Shown in pieces: positions 16,675-25,004 of a DNA stretch of 64,000 nucleotides. The stretch is from contig JBLWUP010000012.1 in assembly GCA_048268885.1 (NCBI GenBank), positions 71,019-135,018 on the forward strand. Reading direction: 5' to 3'. A program made the position numbers and the translations under genes. How positions within the stretch are numbered: the stretch's first letter is position 1; each line of letters starts with the position of its first letter. The DNA comes from Pelagibius sp048268885 (GTDB lineage: Bacteria; Pseudomonadota; Alphaproteobacteria; Kiloniellales; Kiloniellaceae). The notes beneath the pieces were generated by a model that saw nothing but the letters and a program-made list of their open reading frames with translations, had not been told where the DNA came from and did not search any database.

Positions 16675-18252
16675 TCAGCCGTTGGCCGCCTGATTCAGAG
16701 GCGGGGCGCCCTGCTCTGCGTTTCCGGGATCTGCTGCGGCGGCTTCGTCCGCATCGCCGAGGGAGGCCTTGCGCTGGGCTTCGGCCTTCTCCAGCTCGCG
16801 CGCCAGATCGCCGACGCGGCGGATGATTTCCTTCACCGTCGGGGCGCTGTCATCGCCAGCCTCCGGCTCCGCAGCGCCAGCTTCCGTATCGCCGGGTTCC
16901 GCTTCCGAGGCCTCAGGCTCGGCCATCTCGGGCTCGGCCATCTCAGGCTCTGCCGTCTCGGGCTCGGCCATCTCGGGCTCGGCCATCTCGGGCTCTGCCC
17001 CGGCCTCCGCGTCGGCCGCCATGGCCGCGTCGTCCGCCGTGCCGTCAGCTTCGGCCACGGCCTCGGGGTCGTCTTCGAAGGCGACCTCTTCCATGGCGGC
17101 TTCCGGCGTCGTGTCGTTCAGCTCGGTCATGTCCGTGTCGCCGGCATCGGCATCGGCATCGGCGTCGGCAACGGCTTCCGCCGCAGCACCCTCGTCCATG
17201 ATCTCCGGGGCGTCCATGGCGCCCTCATCCATGGCCTCCGGGGCATCCATGTCCTCCGGGGCATCCATGTCCTCCGAGGCATTCATGTCCTCCGGGGCGT
17301 CCATGGCTTCGGCGGCATCCATGGCGGCCATGTCATCGGTCATGTCATCGGCCATGTCGCCGGCCGCGTCGTCCGCCATCGGGTCTTCAGCCGCGACGTC
17401 CTCGCTGGAGGCTTCCTCGCTGGAGGCTTCCTCGGCGGGGGCGTCTTCGGCCACGGCCTCTTCCGCCATCTCTTCGGCAGCGGGCTCGGCGGCCATCTCG
17501 TCACCGGCCATCCCGTCACCGGCCAGCTCGGCGTCACCCGTCTCCTCGGCGGCCATCTCGTCACCGGCCATCCCGTCACCGGCCAGCTCGGCGTCACCCG
17601 TCTCCTCGGCGGTCATCTCGTCACCAGCCATTTCGTCACCGGCCATCTCTTCGCCGGCCATCTCTTCGCCGGGCGCTTCTTCGGCCGTCATCTTGTCGCT
17701 GGCGGCTTCCGGGGCCATTTCGGCAGCCTCTTCCGGGGCCTCTTCCGGGGCCTCTTCCAGGGTCTCTTCCGGGGTTGCCTCGATGATCAGCGGACCTTCT
17801 TCCTCCGGCGCCGCGGCTTCCTCGGGCTCGACGATCGCCTCGGCAGCTGCCTCCTCTACCGCCGCCTCGGCGGGGTCTTCCGTCACCGCAGCTTCGGGCG
17901 CCGCTTCGGGGGGCGCCGCCGTCTCGGCCGCGCCGCTCTCGGCAGACGGGCTGCCGGCCACCAGGGCGCTGACCCGCGTTTCCAGGTTCTGCAGCGTCTC
18001 GGTGAACGTCTTCTGCTCGATCGACCGCAGCACCGAGTGCAGCATGCTGCGCAGCTCTTCGTTCTCCTGGGAGAGACGCTGGTTCTCGGCGATCTGGTTT
18101 TCGATCTCGCTGCGCGCCGCGGCGAGTTGCGCCTCGATCGTCTCGATCAGGCCGATCACGCGCTCGCTGTAGTGCTGCTGCTGTTCATCCATCAGGCCGA
18201 ACCGCTCTTCGGCCGCCTCGACTCGCTCTCGCAGGTCGTTGATTTCAGTCAT
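16675..18252 (-). CDS. Acidic, repeat-rich coiled-coil protein, 525 aa
   Basis: I do not recognise a named family. Residues 1-98 look like a long coiled coil (DLRERVEAAEERFGLMDEQQ..., ENQRLSQENEELRSML). Residues about 100-469 are low-complexity, strongly acidic and made of Glu, Asp, Ala, Met and Pro. They include EMAGD units, an exact 20-residue duplication at about 215-254, MDAPED units near 311-350 and EPEMA units near 417-446. Residues 470-500 (APTVKEIIRRVGDLARELEK) return to an ordered amphipathic helix. No signal peptide or membrane segment is seen, so it is probably cytoplasmic. It lies 160 nt downstream of an Mla-type transporter operon and ends in its own terminator. It could be a scaffold or a nucleoid or ion-binding protein, which is speculation. 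Confidence 0.75.
   Translation of the reverse strand: MTEINDLRERVEAAEERFGLMDEQQQHYSERVIGLIETIEAQLAAARSEIENQIAENQRLSQENEELRSMLHSVLRSIEQKTFTETLQNLETRVSALVAGSPSAESGAAETAAPPEAAPEAAVTEDPAEAAVEEAAAEAIVEPEEAAAPEEEGPLIIEATPEETLEEAPEEAPEEAAEMAPEAASDKMTAEEAPGEEMAGEEMAGDEMAGDEMTAEETGDAELAGDGMAGDEMAAEETGDAELAGDGMAGDEMAAEPAAEEMAEEAVAEDAPAEEASSEEASSEDVAAEDPMADDAAGDMADDMTDDMAAMDAAEAMDAPEDMNASEDMDAPEDMDAPEAMDEGAMDAPEIMDEGAAAEAVADADADADAGDTDMTELNDTTPEAAMEEVAFEDDPEAVAEADGTADDAAMAADAEAGAEPEMAEPEMAEPETAEPEMAEPEMAEPEASEAEPGDTEAGAAEPEAGDDSAPTVKEIIRRVGDLARELEKAEAQRKASLGDADEAAAADPGNAEQGAPPLNQAANG
17491..17610. repeat. Exact 60-bp tandem duplication inside the acidic protein gene
   Basis: Positions 17491-17550 and 17551-17610 are identical base for base. 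The unit codes for 20 residues of the AEETGDAELAG/DGMAGDEMA type on the minus strand. Shorter related units continue on both sides. Perfect identity implies a recent duplication by slippage or recombination, and the 60-bp unit keeps the frame. Confidence 0.95.
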
Positions 18253-18411
18253 GTGCTGGGAGATCCCTTAACTGGTGACCCCCGCAGCCTGTCAGGAAAA
18301 GGTAAGCTTTTTCCTAATGGCAATCATTCATTTACCACGGGTGTTAAGGACCGCCGCGATCAAACCGGCGGGCAATACAGCCGCAAGTTGGGAAGGTCGG
18401 AAAGGAATCCT

Positions 18412-19107
18412 TCAGGAGGTCCGCCGCGTCGCGCGGTAGGCCTGGTCGCCCTCGATCAAAGTCCATTCGACGAGCCGGCGCAGCACCTTGCCGAGGGCCG
18501 CATCGAAGGCGTCGATGATTACCGGCAGATTGTCGCTCTGGGCCAAGATGCGGGAGTCGAAAGACTGCGAGGCGACGATGGTGCGCCGGGGCATCTGCAC
18601 CAGCTTGGCGTTGAGCCCGACCCAGGCCTCCGGCGGCTCGCCGTTGCGATAGACCGCCTCCAGCTCGCGCAACTCGGACTTCAGGATGAAATCGGCGCGC
18701 AGGCCGACGGACTCGCGCCCCACCGAGACGATCTTCTTCGAATTCTCGAAGGACTCGATCATCAGCGTCTGAACCATGATCGGCGCCCGGTCGGCCCAGC
18801 CGGAACGGGCGTAGTACTCCAGCTGCGTCGGGCGGCGCTGCAGGGCGATGCGCGTGGTGTTGAGCCCGGCGTTGGCGATCGGTTGCTCCAGGATCAGCTG
18901 CCAGTCCGCCGTCGGCAGGTCCTCGCGGAAGGTGCTCTTGGGCGTCAGGCGGTACAGCTCCGGCGGCGGGCCCTGGCCGGGCACCGGCAGGCTGCAGCCC
19001 GGCGCCAGCGCCGCCACGGGCAGGGCGGCCATGGCCCGCAGAAGCCGGCGCCGGCCCCGGCCGGCGGAGAGAAGAACCGAAGAGGGGTCCGCTTTACTGT
19101 GCGCCAT
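18412..19107 (-). CDS. ABC-type transport auxiliary lipoprotein (Mla/PqiC-like)
   Basis: About 231 aa. A basic N-terminus (GRGRRRLLRAM) leads into a hydrophobic stretch and the lipobox LAPGC, with Cys38 as the lipidated residue. The mature part has the auxiliary-component pattern YRLTPKSTF, WQLILEQPIANAGLNTTRIAL and a C-terminal VEWTLIEG. Proteins of this type accompany MCE transporters as a periplasmic or outer-membrane lipoprotein partner, replacing MlaC/MlaA roles in some lineages. It overlaps the upstream MlaD-like gene by 14 nt with this start. An alternative ATG at 19125 adds six residues. Confidence 0.88.
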   Translation of the reverse strand: MAHSKADPSSVLLSAGRGRRRLLRAMAALPVAALAPGCSLPVPGQGPPPELYRLTPKSTFREDLPTADWQLILEQPIANAGLNTTRIALQRRPTQLEYYARSGWADRAPIMVQTLMIESFENSKKIVSVGRESVGLRADFILKSELRELEAVYRNGEPPEAWVGLNAKLVQMPRRTIVASQSFDSRILAQSDNLPVIIDAFDAALGKVLRRLVEWTLIEGDQAYRATRRTS

Positions 19108-20140
19108 AGCCTTGCTCTGCCTCATAACCTTGCTGCTGGTCTCCGAAGATAAACCGGGCGGGGTCTCGCTGCACCTCTGTGGTGACGCGGTTGAGCACGA
19201 CGATCAGGTCCCTGGCTTCGGTCAGCAGGTTGGTCAGTTCGTAGAGCCCGGTGTGCGAGAAATCGCGGAGCGGCTCGCGGTTCTCGGAAATCATCGCCTC
19301 CAGCTCGTTGGTGGCCCCGCTCAGGTTCTTGGCGGTTTGCTGCAGGCTGTTGATGAGCGTGCGGGCGTCCTTGCTGGTCAGGCTCACTTCCCGGTCGATA
19401 CTGCCGGCCATGTCCTCGAAGGCCAGCATGGTGGTGTCGGCGCGCTCGGTCAGGCGCGTGACGTTGCTGTCCAGGGAGGCGGCCATGGTCTCCAGGCTGC
19501 CCGTGGCGTCGCGCAGGTTGTCCATGGTCAGCGCGGCATCGGTGATCAGCTGGTCGATGTTGTCGCGGTTCTCGGCGACGGCGCCGGTGACCGCCGTCAG
19601 GTTGGTGATGAGCTGCTCGATGTTCTTCAAATTGTTTTCGTTCAGCAGGGCCTGGGCGCGCAGCAGCAGGATGTTCACGTTCTCCAGCATCTCCGGCGCG
19701 CCTTCCAGCACCTGCTCGAAGGAGGAGGCGCCGGCGGGAATCTCCGCCACCTTGCGCCCCGGCGGCGGCTCCAGCGGCCGGGCGGTCGGCGAGCCGCCGG
19801 AAAGCTCCACGTAGCGCCCGCCGGTCAGGCCTTCCAGCTCCAGGGTGGCGAGGCTGTCGGAACGCACCGGCGTGCGCTTCTGCACCTCGATGGTGACGCG
19901 GATGGCGGTCGGCCGGTCCGGGTCCAAGTCGACGGAGATCACCTCGCCGACGCGCACGCCGCTGTAGCGCACGGCGCTGCCCTCTTTCAGGCCGGTCACC
20001 GTGGACTCGAAGACGATGTCGTAGCGGGCGAACTCCTCCTCGAACTGGAACTTGGCGAGCCACAGCACGAAGCCGAGCAGCCCGAAGGCCAGCAGCAGCA
20101 CGAAAAAGCCGACCATGATGTAGTTGGCACGTGTCTCCAT
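19094..20140 (-). CDS. MlaD family (MCE domain) lipid transport protein
   Basis: A 348-aa protein with a single N-terminal membrane helix at about 8-28 and an MCE domain at about 38-115 (YDIVFESTVTGLKEGSAVRYSGVRVGEVISVDLDPD, LEGLTGGRYVELSGG). A long helical region at 140-320 follows, rich in heptad-like Asn/Leu/Thr (NLKNIEQLITNLTAVTGAV). MCE proteins form hexameric rings that pass phospholipids across the periplasm. The long helical tail is typical of plant-TGD2/mycobacterial-like MCE proteins and can form a tube. The order after the permease and ATPase genes is that of an Mla-type importer or exporter. The C-terminal tail is Gln/Gly/Tyr-rich. Confidence 0.93.
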   Translation of the reverse strand: METRANYIMVGFFVLLLAFGLLGFVLWLAKFQFEEEFARYDIVFESTVTGLKEGSAVRYSGVRVGEVISVDLDPDRPTAIRVTIEVQKRTPVRSDSLATLELEGLTGGRYVELSGGSPTARPLEPPPGRKVAEIPAGASSFEQVLEGAPEMLENVNILLLRAQALLNENNLKNIEQLITNLTAVTGAVAENRDNIDQLITDAALTMDNLRDATGSLETMAASLDSNVTRLTERADTTMLAFEDMAGSIDREVSLTSKDARTLINSLQQTAKNLSGATNELEAMISENREPLRDFSHTGLYELTNLLTEARDLIVVLNRVTTEVQRDPARFIFGDQQQGYEAEQGYGAQ

Positions 20141-20178
20141 GACCTTTTCCGGGTTGCTCCTCTTAAGCCCCTTGTTTC

Positions 20179-21063
20179 TTAAGCCCCGTGTTCGGGTGAC
20201 GCTTGTTCCGGCGCCGCGATGTTGCCGGCGCGCCCCTCGCTCTTTGCAGCGCTGCTCGCGGCCGCGCGCCCGCGCGGGCCGCCGAAGTATTCCTGAATCC
20301 AGGGGTCCGGCTCGCGCGTCAGCTCCTCGATGGTGCCCACCTTAACACGTTTGTCGACCAGCACGGATACCCGGTCGCAGATGGCGTAGAGCGAGTCCAG
20401 GTCGTGGGTGACCATGACGACGGTCAGGCCCAGGGCGCGCTGCAGGTCGCCGATCAGGCCGTCGAAATTGGCCGCGCCGATGGGGTCGAGGCCCGCCGTC
20501 GGCTCGTCGAGGAACAGGATGTCGGCGTCCAGCGCCAGGGCGCGGGCCAGGCCGGCGCGCTTGCGCATGCCGCCGGACAGCTCCGCCGGGTATTTGTGGG
20601 CGGCGTCGGGCGGCAGGCCGACCATGGACACTTTCACCTCGATCAGCTCCCGGCGCAGGGCGGGCGGCAGGTCGCTGTGCTCCTTCATGGGCACTTCGAT
20701 GTTCTGCGCCACGGTGAGGGAGGAGAACAGGGCCCCGTCCTGGAACAGCACGCCCCAGCGCGACTGCATGGCCCGCCATTGGCTGGGCGACAGGCCGGCG
20801 CGGTCCTGGCCGAAGATCACGATGCGCCCGGCGCGGGGCTTGTTCAGGCCGATGATGGTGCGGATCAGCACCGATTTGCCGGTGCCCGAGCCGCCGACCA
20901 CGCCCATGACCTCTCCGGCGCGCACGCTGAAGTCCAGGTCCTCGTGGATCACGTTGGTGCCGAACTGGGTGCGCAGGCCGGTGACGCTCACGATCTCCTC
21001 GCCGCTGCGAAATCGCCTGGACCCGATCTGGCTGCTGCCGTTCGATATCGCCGCGTCGCTCAT
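20179..21063 (-). CDS. MlaF-type ABC transporter ATP-binding protein
   Basis: A 294-aa ATPase. Walker A is GGSGTGKS at 57-64, the Q-loop lies in GVLFQDGALFSSLTV at 104-118, the ABC signature is LSGGM at 162-166, and Walker B is ILFLDE at 182-187 with the D-loop GLDP. The DGALFSSLTVxxNIxxPMxEH phrase is characteristic of MlaF/TGD3. It powers lipid movement by the neighbouring permease and MCE protein at the inner membrane. The gene starts 2 nt after the permease stop. The last 40 residues (Ala/Ser/Gly/Glu-rich) are a variable tail. Confidence 0.95.
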   Translation of the reverse strand: MSDAAISNGSSQIGSRRFRSGEEIVSVTGLRTQFGTNVIHEDLDFSVRAGEVMGVVGGSGTGKSVLIRTIIGLNKPRAGRIVIFGQDRAGLSPSQWRAMQSRWGVLFQDGALFSSLTVAQNIEVPMKEHSDLPPALRRELIEVKVSMVGLPPDAAHKYPAELSGGMRKRAGLARALALDADILFLDEPTAGLDPIGAANFDGLIGDLQRALGLTVVMVTHDLDSLYAICDRVSVLVDKRVKVGTIEELTREPDPWIQEYFGGPRGRAAASSAAKSEGRAGNIAAPEQASPEHGA

Positions 21064-21065
21064 GG

Positions 21066-22214
21066 CTAGAACCCGATTACGGAGAAGAAGATCGACAGCA
21101 GGGCGTCGAGCACGATGACCAGGAAGATCGCCTCGACCACCGCGCGGGTGGTCTGGCGTCCGACGGACTCGGCGCTGCGCGACACCTGCAGCCCTTCGTA
21201 GCAGCCGATCATGCCGATGATGAAGGCGAAGAGCGGCGCCTTGATGAGGCCGACCAGGAAGGTGTTCAGGGTGATGGCGTCGCTCAGCTGGCGGGTGAAC
21301 TGGAAGAAGGAGATGTCGAGCACGATGGTCGCCATGACCGCGCCGCCCAGCAGGCCCATGATGTCGGCGTAGAAGGTCAGCAGCGGCAGCACCAGCACCA
21401 GGGCGAAGACCCGCGGCATGACCAGCACCTCCATGGGGTCGAGCCCCAGGGTCTGCATGGCGTCGATCTCCTCGTTCACCTTCATGGTGCCGATCTGCGC
21501 GGTGAAGGAGGAGCCGGAGCGCCCCGCGACGATGATCGCGGTCAGCAGGATGCCCATCTCGCGCAGCACGCCGATAGCGACCAGGTCCACGGTGAAGATC
21601 TGCGCCCCGAAGCGGGCCAGCTGGTCGGCGCCCTGGTAGGCCAGCACCACGCCGACCAGGAAGGAGATCAGCCCGACGATGGGCAGGGCGTTGAAACCGG
21701 TCTGCTCCATATGGGCGATCAGGGGCACCAGCCGGATGCGCCAGGGTTTCAGGAGCGAGCGCAGGAAGACCATCACGGTCAGGCCCAGGAACGACAGCAG
21801 GTCGGTGCCTTCCCTGGTGATCCGCACGGTTTCCTGGCCGAGGCGCAGGGCGACCGCGATCAGCGGGTTGTCCGGCCTGGGTTCCGGCGGCAGCTGCACG
21901 TGCTTCCTGGTGACCGTGCCCAGCAGGGTTTCGATGGCGGGGGAACTGCCGGCCAGGGTCACCGTGGCGCCCTGGCGCTTCAGGTCGTCGAGGGTGCGGT
22001 CCAGGACCCAGGCACCGGCGCTGTCGATGGCGCTGCAGCCGCTCAGGTCGACCACGGCCTCGCGCGCGCCTTCCAGGTCGAGGTGGCGCAGCGTGGCGTC
22101 GTGGCGCGCCAGCTCCTGCGTGATCCAGGCGCCGACGAAGCTCAGGCGCAGGACATCGCCCTCGCGCCGCACCTCGACGGCCGATTCCGCGCCGAGTGCT
22201 TCGGCGGCGCTCAT
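21066..22214 (-). CDS. MlaE-type permease with fused N-terminal STAS domain
   Basis: A 382-aa fusion protein. Residues about 10-110 form a STAS domain like MlaB (EAVVDLSGCSAIDSAGAWVLDR). Residues about 150-380 are the MlaE permease with five or six membrane helices and the core VAGRSGSSFTAQIGTMKVNEEIDAMQTLGLDPMEVLVMPR. In E. coli these are separate genes (mlaB and mlaE), and the fused form is widespread in alphaproteobacteria. It heads the operon permease-ATPase-MCE protein-lipoprotein. No MlaC-like periplasmic shuttle gene is present, so the lipoprotein or an unlinked protein must serve that part. Confidence 0.94.
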   Translation of the reverse strand: MSAAEALGAESAVEVRREGDVLRLSFVGAWITQELARHDATLRHLDLEGAREAVVDLSGCSAIDSAGAWVLDRTLDDLKRQGATVTLAGSSPAIETLLGTVTRKHVQLPPEPRPDNPLIAVALRLGQETVRITREGTDLLSFLGLTVMVFLRSLLKPWRIRLVPLIAHMEQTGFNALPIVGLISFLVGVVLAYQGADQLARFGAQIFTVDLVAIGVLREMGILLTAIIVAGRSGSSFTAQIGTMKVNEEIDAMQTLGLDPMEVLVMPRVFALVLVLPLLTFYADIMGLLGGAVMATIVLDISFFQFTRQLSDAITLNTFLVGLIKAPLFAFIIGMIGCYEGLQVSRSAESVGRQTTRAVVEAIFLVIVLDALLSIFFSVIGF

Positions 22215-22338
22215 CGCGCTATTTGCCGGTTTCGTGCCGGCATCCTGGCAGCCCCTTTATCGCCAAATTGCTTGGCTTATCATAGCTTAAGGGGGCGGTT
22301 TGTCGCCTGCTTATGAGAACTCCCACACAACCGCCCTT

Positions 22339-22824
22339 TCAGGCGCAGACCACTTCGGCTTCGTGGCGCACCGGGAAGTTCACCGAATTGGCGATGTAGC
22401 AGATGTTGTGCGCTTCCTCGTGCAGGGCTTCGGCCCGTGCCAGATCGGCTTCCGGGTCGCTGCCGGGGGCGAGGGTCACCTTGGGGCGCAGCACGACCTC
22501 GGTGAAGCGGCCGCCGCGGCCTTCTTCCTGCATGGTGCCGCCGGCGGCGTCCTCGTAGGCGGTGATCTGCAGCCCCTCCAGCGCCGCGAGCGCCAGGTAG
22601 GACAGCATGTGGCACGACGACAGGGCCACCACCAGCAGGTCTTCCGGGTTGTGCAGCTTGGGGTCACCGCGGAAGGCGGGATCGGCGGAGCCTATCATCG
22701 CGGGCTTGCCGTCGAAGTCGACGCGGTACTCGCGCGAATAGCTCTTGTAGTCCGTGGTGCCGCCGGCCGAGGCGCCGGTCCAGGTCAGTTTCGCTGCATA
22801 GCTGTGGGTCTTGCCGCGGGGCAT
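22339..22824 (-). CDS. OsmC family protein
   Basis: A 161-aa thiol peroxidase-like protein of the OsmC/Ohr fold. The two conserved cysteines are Cys71 (VALSSCHMLSYL) and Cys142 (HNICYIANSVNFPV). The peroxidatic site in family members reduces organic hydroperoxides and uses an Arg in the N-terminal part (SREYRVDFDGKP here). The AHNICYIANSVNFPV C-terminus matches the YhfA/OsmC-like subgroup rather than classical Ohr. It is cytoplasmic. An AGGAG ribosome site precedes the ATG. It sits 13 nt upstream of the TPR protein gene boundary, so co-transcription is possible. Confidence 0.92.
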   Translation of the reverse strand: MPRGKTHSYAAKLTWTGASAGGTTDYKSYSREYRVDFDGKPAMIGSADPAFRGDPKLHNPEDLLVVALSSCHMLSYLALAALEGLQITAYEDAAGGTMQEEGRGGRFTEVVLRPKVTLAPGSDPEADLARAEALHEEAHNICYIANSVNFPVRHEAEVVCA

Positions 22825-22837
22825 GGGAACTCCTAGG

Positions 22838-24172
22838 TCAGCTTGCCGGAAGGGCCGCCGCCGCGGCGGTCATTTCCCGGTTCCAGGCGTTGTTGCGGCG
22901 GGTTTCACCACGTTCCGACAGCAGGGCGAGGGCGACGGGGGCCTTGCCGGCCTTCACCGCCGCGTCGATGAGCAACTGCTCGAAGAGGTCGCGCTGGGCG
23001 TTGCTGCCGCCCAGGCGCTTCAGGGCCGGACGATGCGGCAGCAGGGTCTCCACCGCCTCGCCGTAGCGTCCGCCGGCATGGGCCAGGATGGCGTGGCCCA
23101 GCGGCAGGCCGATGTCGCGGCCGACCTCCGCTTCCGTACCGCTTCCGCCCGAGTACTGTTTCAGGCTGTCCAGCAGGCGCCGCGCCTCCGCCGCGCGGCC
23201 CTTGGCCGCCAGGGCCATGACGTAGTGGGCGTCGGCGAAGATCAGCATGTGGTCGCGCCCCAGGGCCACAGCCTTGTCGGCGAGTTCGTCCCAGCGGTCG
23301 CCGACGTCGATGCCGCGCTGCTGCAGGCGCCACAGCAAGGCGACGGCGTTGGAGATGTCGAGGTATTCCTCGGAAAGGTCGCCGCGCACCTTCGTGTCGT
23401 AGTGCCGCAGCACCTCCTCGACCCGGCCCTGGTCTAGCAGGAAGAGGCAGCGGTGCCAGTAGACGTGGTAGGCGAAGTTGTTGCAGCCGCTCCAGGCGTC
23501 TTCCAAGCCGTCGATCCAGGGCGCGCCCTCGTCGAAGCGGTCCTGCATCTCCATGACGTGGGCGACGGCGTGGGCCGCCCAGATGTCGCCGGGGTTGTGC
23601 TCCACCGCGGCGCGCCCGGCCGCCTCGGCGGCGGCATAGTCGCCGGATTCCTCCCGGGCGAAGGCCTGCAGGCCCAGCACATAGCCGTAGCCGGGCACCT
23701 CGTCGTTCCAGGCGTAGAAGGGCCGGGTGACGGAGCCGCGCATGGCCGGGGCGTCGCCCAGGTAGAAGTGCAGGTACTGCGCCAGCTTCAGCGCTACGAT
23801 GTCGTGCGGGTGGTCGATGAGGATGGCGTCGTAGCAGGCGGCGGCGGTCTGCAGGTCGCCGTCCAGCCAAGTCTCCAGCGCGGCCAGATGGTCTTCCTCG
23901 CGGCGCGTCAGGCCGCAGGCCGCGCCCGCCGCCTTGGCGTCGGCCAGGGCCTTGGCGGCGCGCCCCGCCAGGTCGCTCTTGGCGAACAGCAGCAGGAAGC
24001 AGCCCTTCAGGCAGTGGGCCAGCGGCATGTTGGGGTCCAGGGTCAGGGTCTCTTTCAGCCGGTCGCCGGTCGCCAGCAGGAAGCCCAGATAGGCCTCCAC
24101 CGTGGCGTCGTAGGCCCGCATCGCCTCGGCGCTGGCCGCCGTCTGCGGCAATCCCCTGATGTCGTGCTGCAT
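22838..24172 (-). CDS. Tetratricopeptide repeat protein, TTC38-like
   Basis: A 444-aa soluble, helix-rich protein. TPR-like pairs are visible at about 45-130 (PLAHCLKGCFLLLFAKSD..., AACYDAILIDHPHDIVALKLAQYLHFYLGD), 170-260 (GDYAAAEAAGRAAVEHNPGDIWAAHAVAHVMEMQDR) and 310-380. The HxxWAAHAVAHVxExxxR phrase and overall length are those of the TTC38-type family. No signal peptide is seen. The function of the bacterial members is unknown, and the role is probably protein-protein interaction. It is upstream of and possibly co-transcribed with the OsmC gene. Confidence 0.88.
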   Translation of the reverse strand: MQHDIRGLPQTAASAEAMRAYDATVEAYLGFLLATGDRLKETLTLDPNMPLAHCLKGCFLLLFAKSDLAGRAAKALADAKAAGAACGLTRREEDHLAALETWLDGDLQTAAACYDAILIDHPHDIVALKLAQYLHFYLGDAPAMRGSVTRPFYAWNDEVPGYGYVLGLQAFAREESGDYAAAEAAGRAAVEHNPGDIWAAHAVAHVMEMQDRFDEGAPWIDGLEDAWSGCNNFAYHVYWHRCLFLLDQGRVEEVLRHYDTKVRGDLSEEYLDISNAVALLWRLQQRGIDVGDRWDELADKAVALGRDHMLIFADAHYVMALAAKGRAAEARRLLDSLKQYSGGSGTEAEVGRDIGLPLGHAILAHAGGRYGEAVETLLPHRPALKRLGGSNAQRDLFEQLLIDAAVKAGKAPVALALLSERGETRRNNAWNREMTAAAAALPAS

Positions 24173-24303
24173 CGTTTTTCATTTCTCGGTTTCGCGGCGC
24201 CGCACACCATAGGACAGGGAAAGCCCCCGCGTCGATTCCGCGGATTGCCGCAGCGGTGCTATATTAAGGGCAACAACAAGCGATAACCCGGGGGAGGAAG
24301 GTC

Positions 24304-24990
24304 GTGGTCACGTCCATCGCCAAGGAATCGCAGCAGCCCCGCAGCTTCAGTTCGGCCGATATCGGCGCGCTGGCCCACCTCTACAGGGCGGAGGTCTACC
24401 GCAGCACGATCTGGCGCACCCGTCTCGACAACACCACCAACTGGTCGGTCGTCACCCTGGGCATCGCCCTCTCCATCACCTTTTCCTCGGCCGAGGCCTC
24501 GCCGGTGCCGCTGGTCCTGGTCGGCATTCTGGTGACGCTGTTTCTGGTTCTGGAGGCGCGGCGCTATCGCTACTTCAACGTCTGGCGGGCCCGGGCGCGC
24601 TGGATGGAGACACATTTCTACGCGCCGATGCTCAAGGAGGGCGACCTCCACACCGAGGAGGGTTGGCAGGACACCCTGGCCGCCGACTACCTGGAGCCGC
24701 ACTATCACATTACCTTCCTGCGGGCGATTGGGCGGCGCCTGCGCCGCAACTATGTCTGGATCCTGCTGATCCAGACCGTCGCCTATTCGGGGAAGATCGT
24801 GATCCACCCGGCGCCGGTCGGCGATTTCGCCGAACTGGTGGCGCGCGCGGCGATCGGGCCGGTTCCGGGTGAACTCATTCTGATCTGCGGCCTGCTGTAC
24901 AACGTCGCCTGGATCGGCACGGCCCTGGTGACCCTGCACCTGGACAGGGTAAGCCATCGCAATTCGAAGGAATCCGCCGCGATGGGCTGA
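24304..24990 (+). CDS. DUF2270 domain-containing membrane protein
   Basis: A 228-aa protein with membrane helices at about 48-62, 68-84, 157-175 and 190-212. The HLYRAEVYRSTIWRTRLDNTTNWSV opening and EARRYRYFNVWRARARWMETHFYAPML segment are the DUF2270 signature. It starts at GTG with a strong GGAGGAAGG ribosome site. The role is unknown. It faces away from the TPR gene and converges with chrA, whose stop lies 15 nt beyond its own. Confidence 0.88.
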   Translation: MVTSIAKESQQPRSFSSADIGALAHLYRAEVYRSTIWRTRLDNTTNWSVVTLGIALSITFSSAEASPVPLVLVGILVTLFLVLEARRYRYFNVWRARARWMETHFYAPMLKEGDLHTEEGWQDTLAADYLEPHYHITFLRAIGRRLRRNYVWILLIQTVAYSGKIVIHPAPVGDFAELVARAAIGPVPGELILICGLLYNVAWIGTALVTLHLDRVSHRNSKESAAMG

Positions 24991-25004
24991 GCGGCCACCG
25001 CCGC

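Noticed and set aside
16543..19152. Plus-strand open frame (869 codons) opposite the acidic protein and lipoprotein genes
   Set aside because: Its apparent Gly/His/Leu repeats are the mirror of the real Ala/Glu repeats, and stops are rare simply because of the repeated codons.
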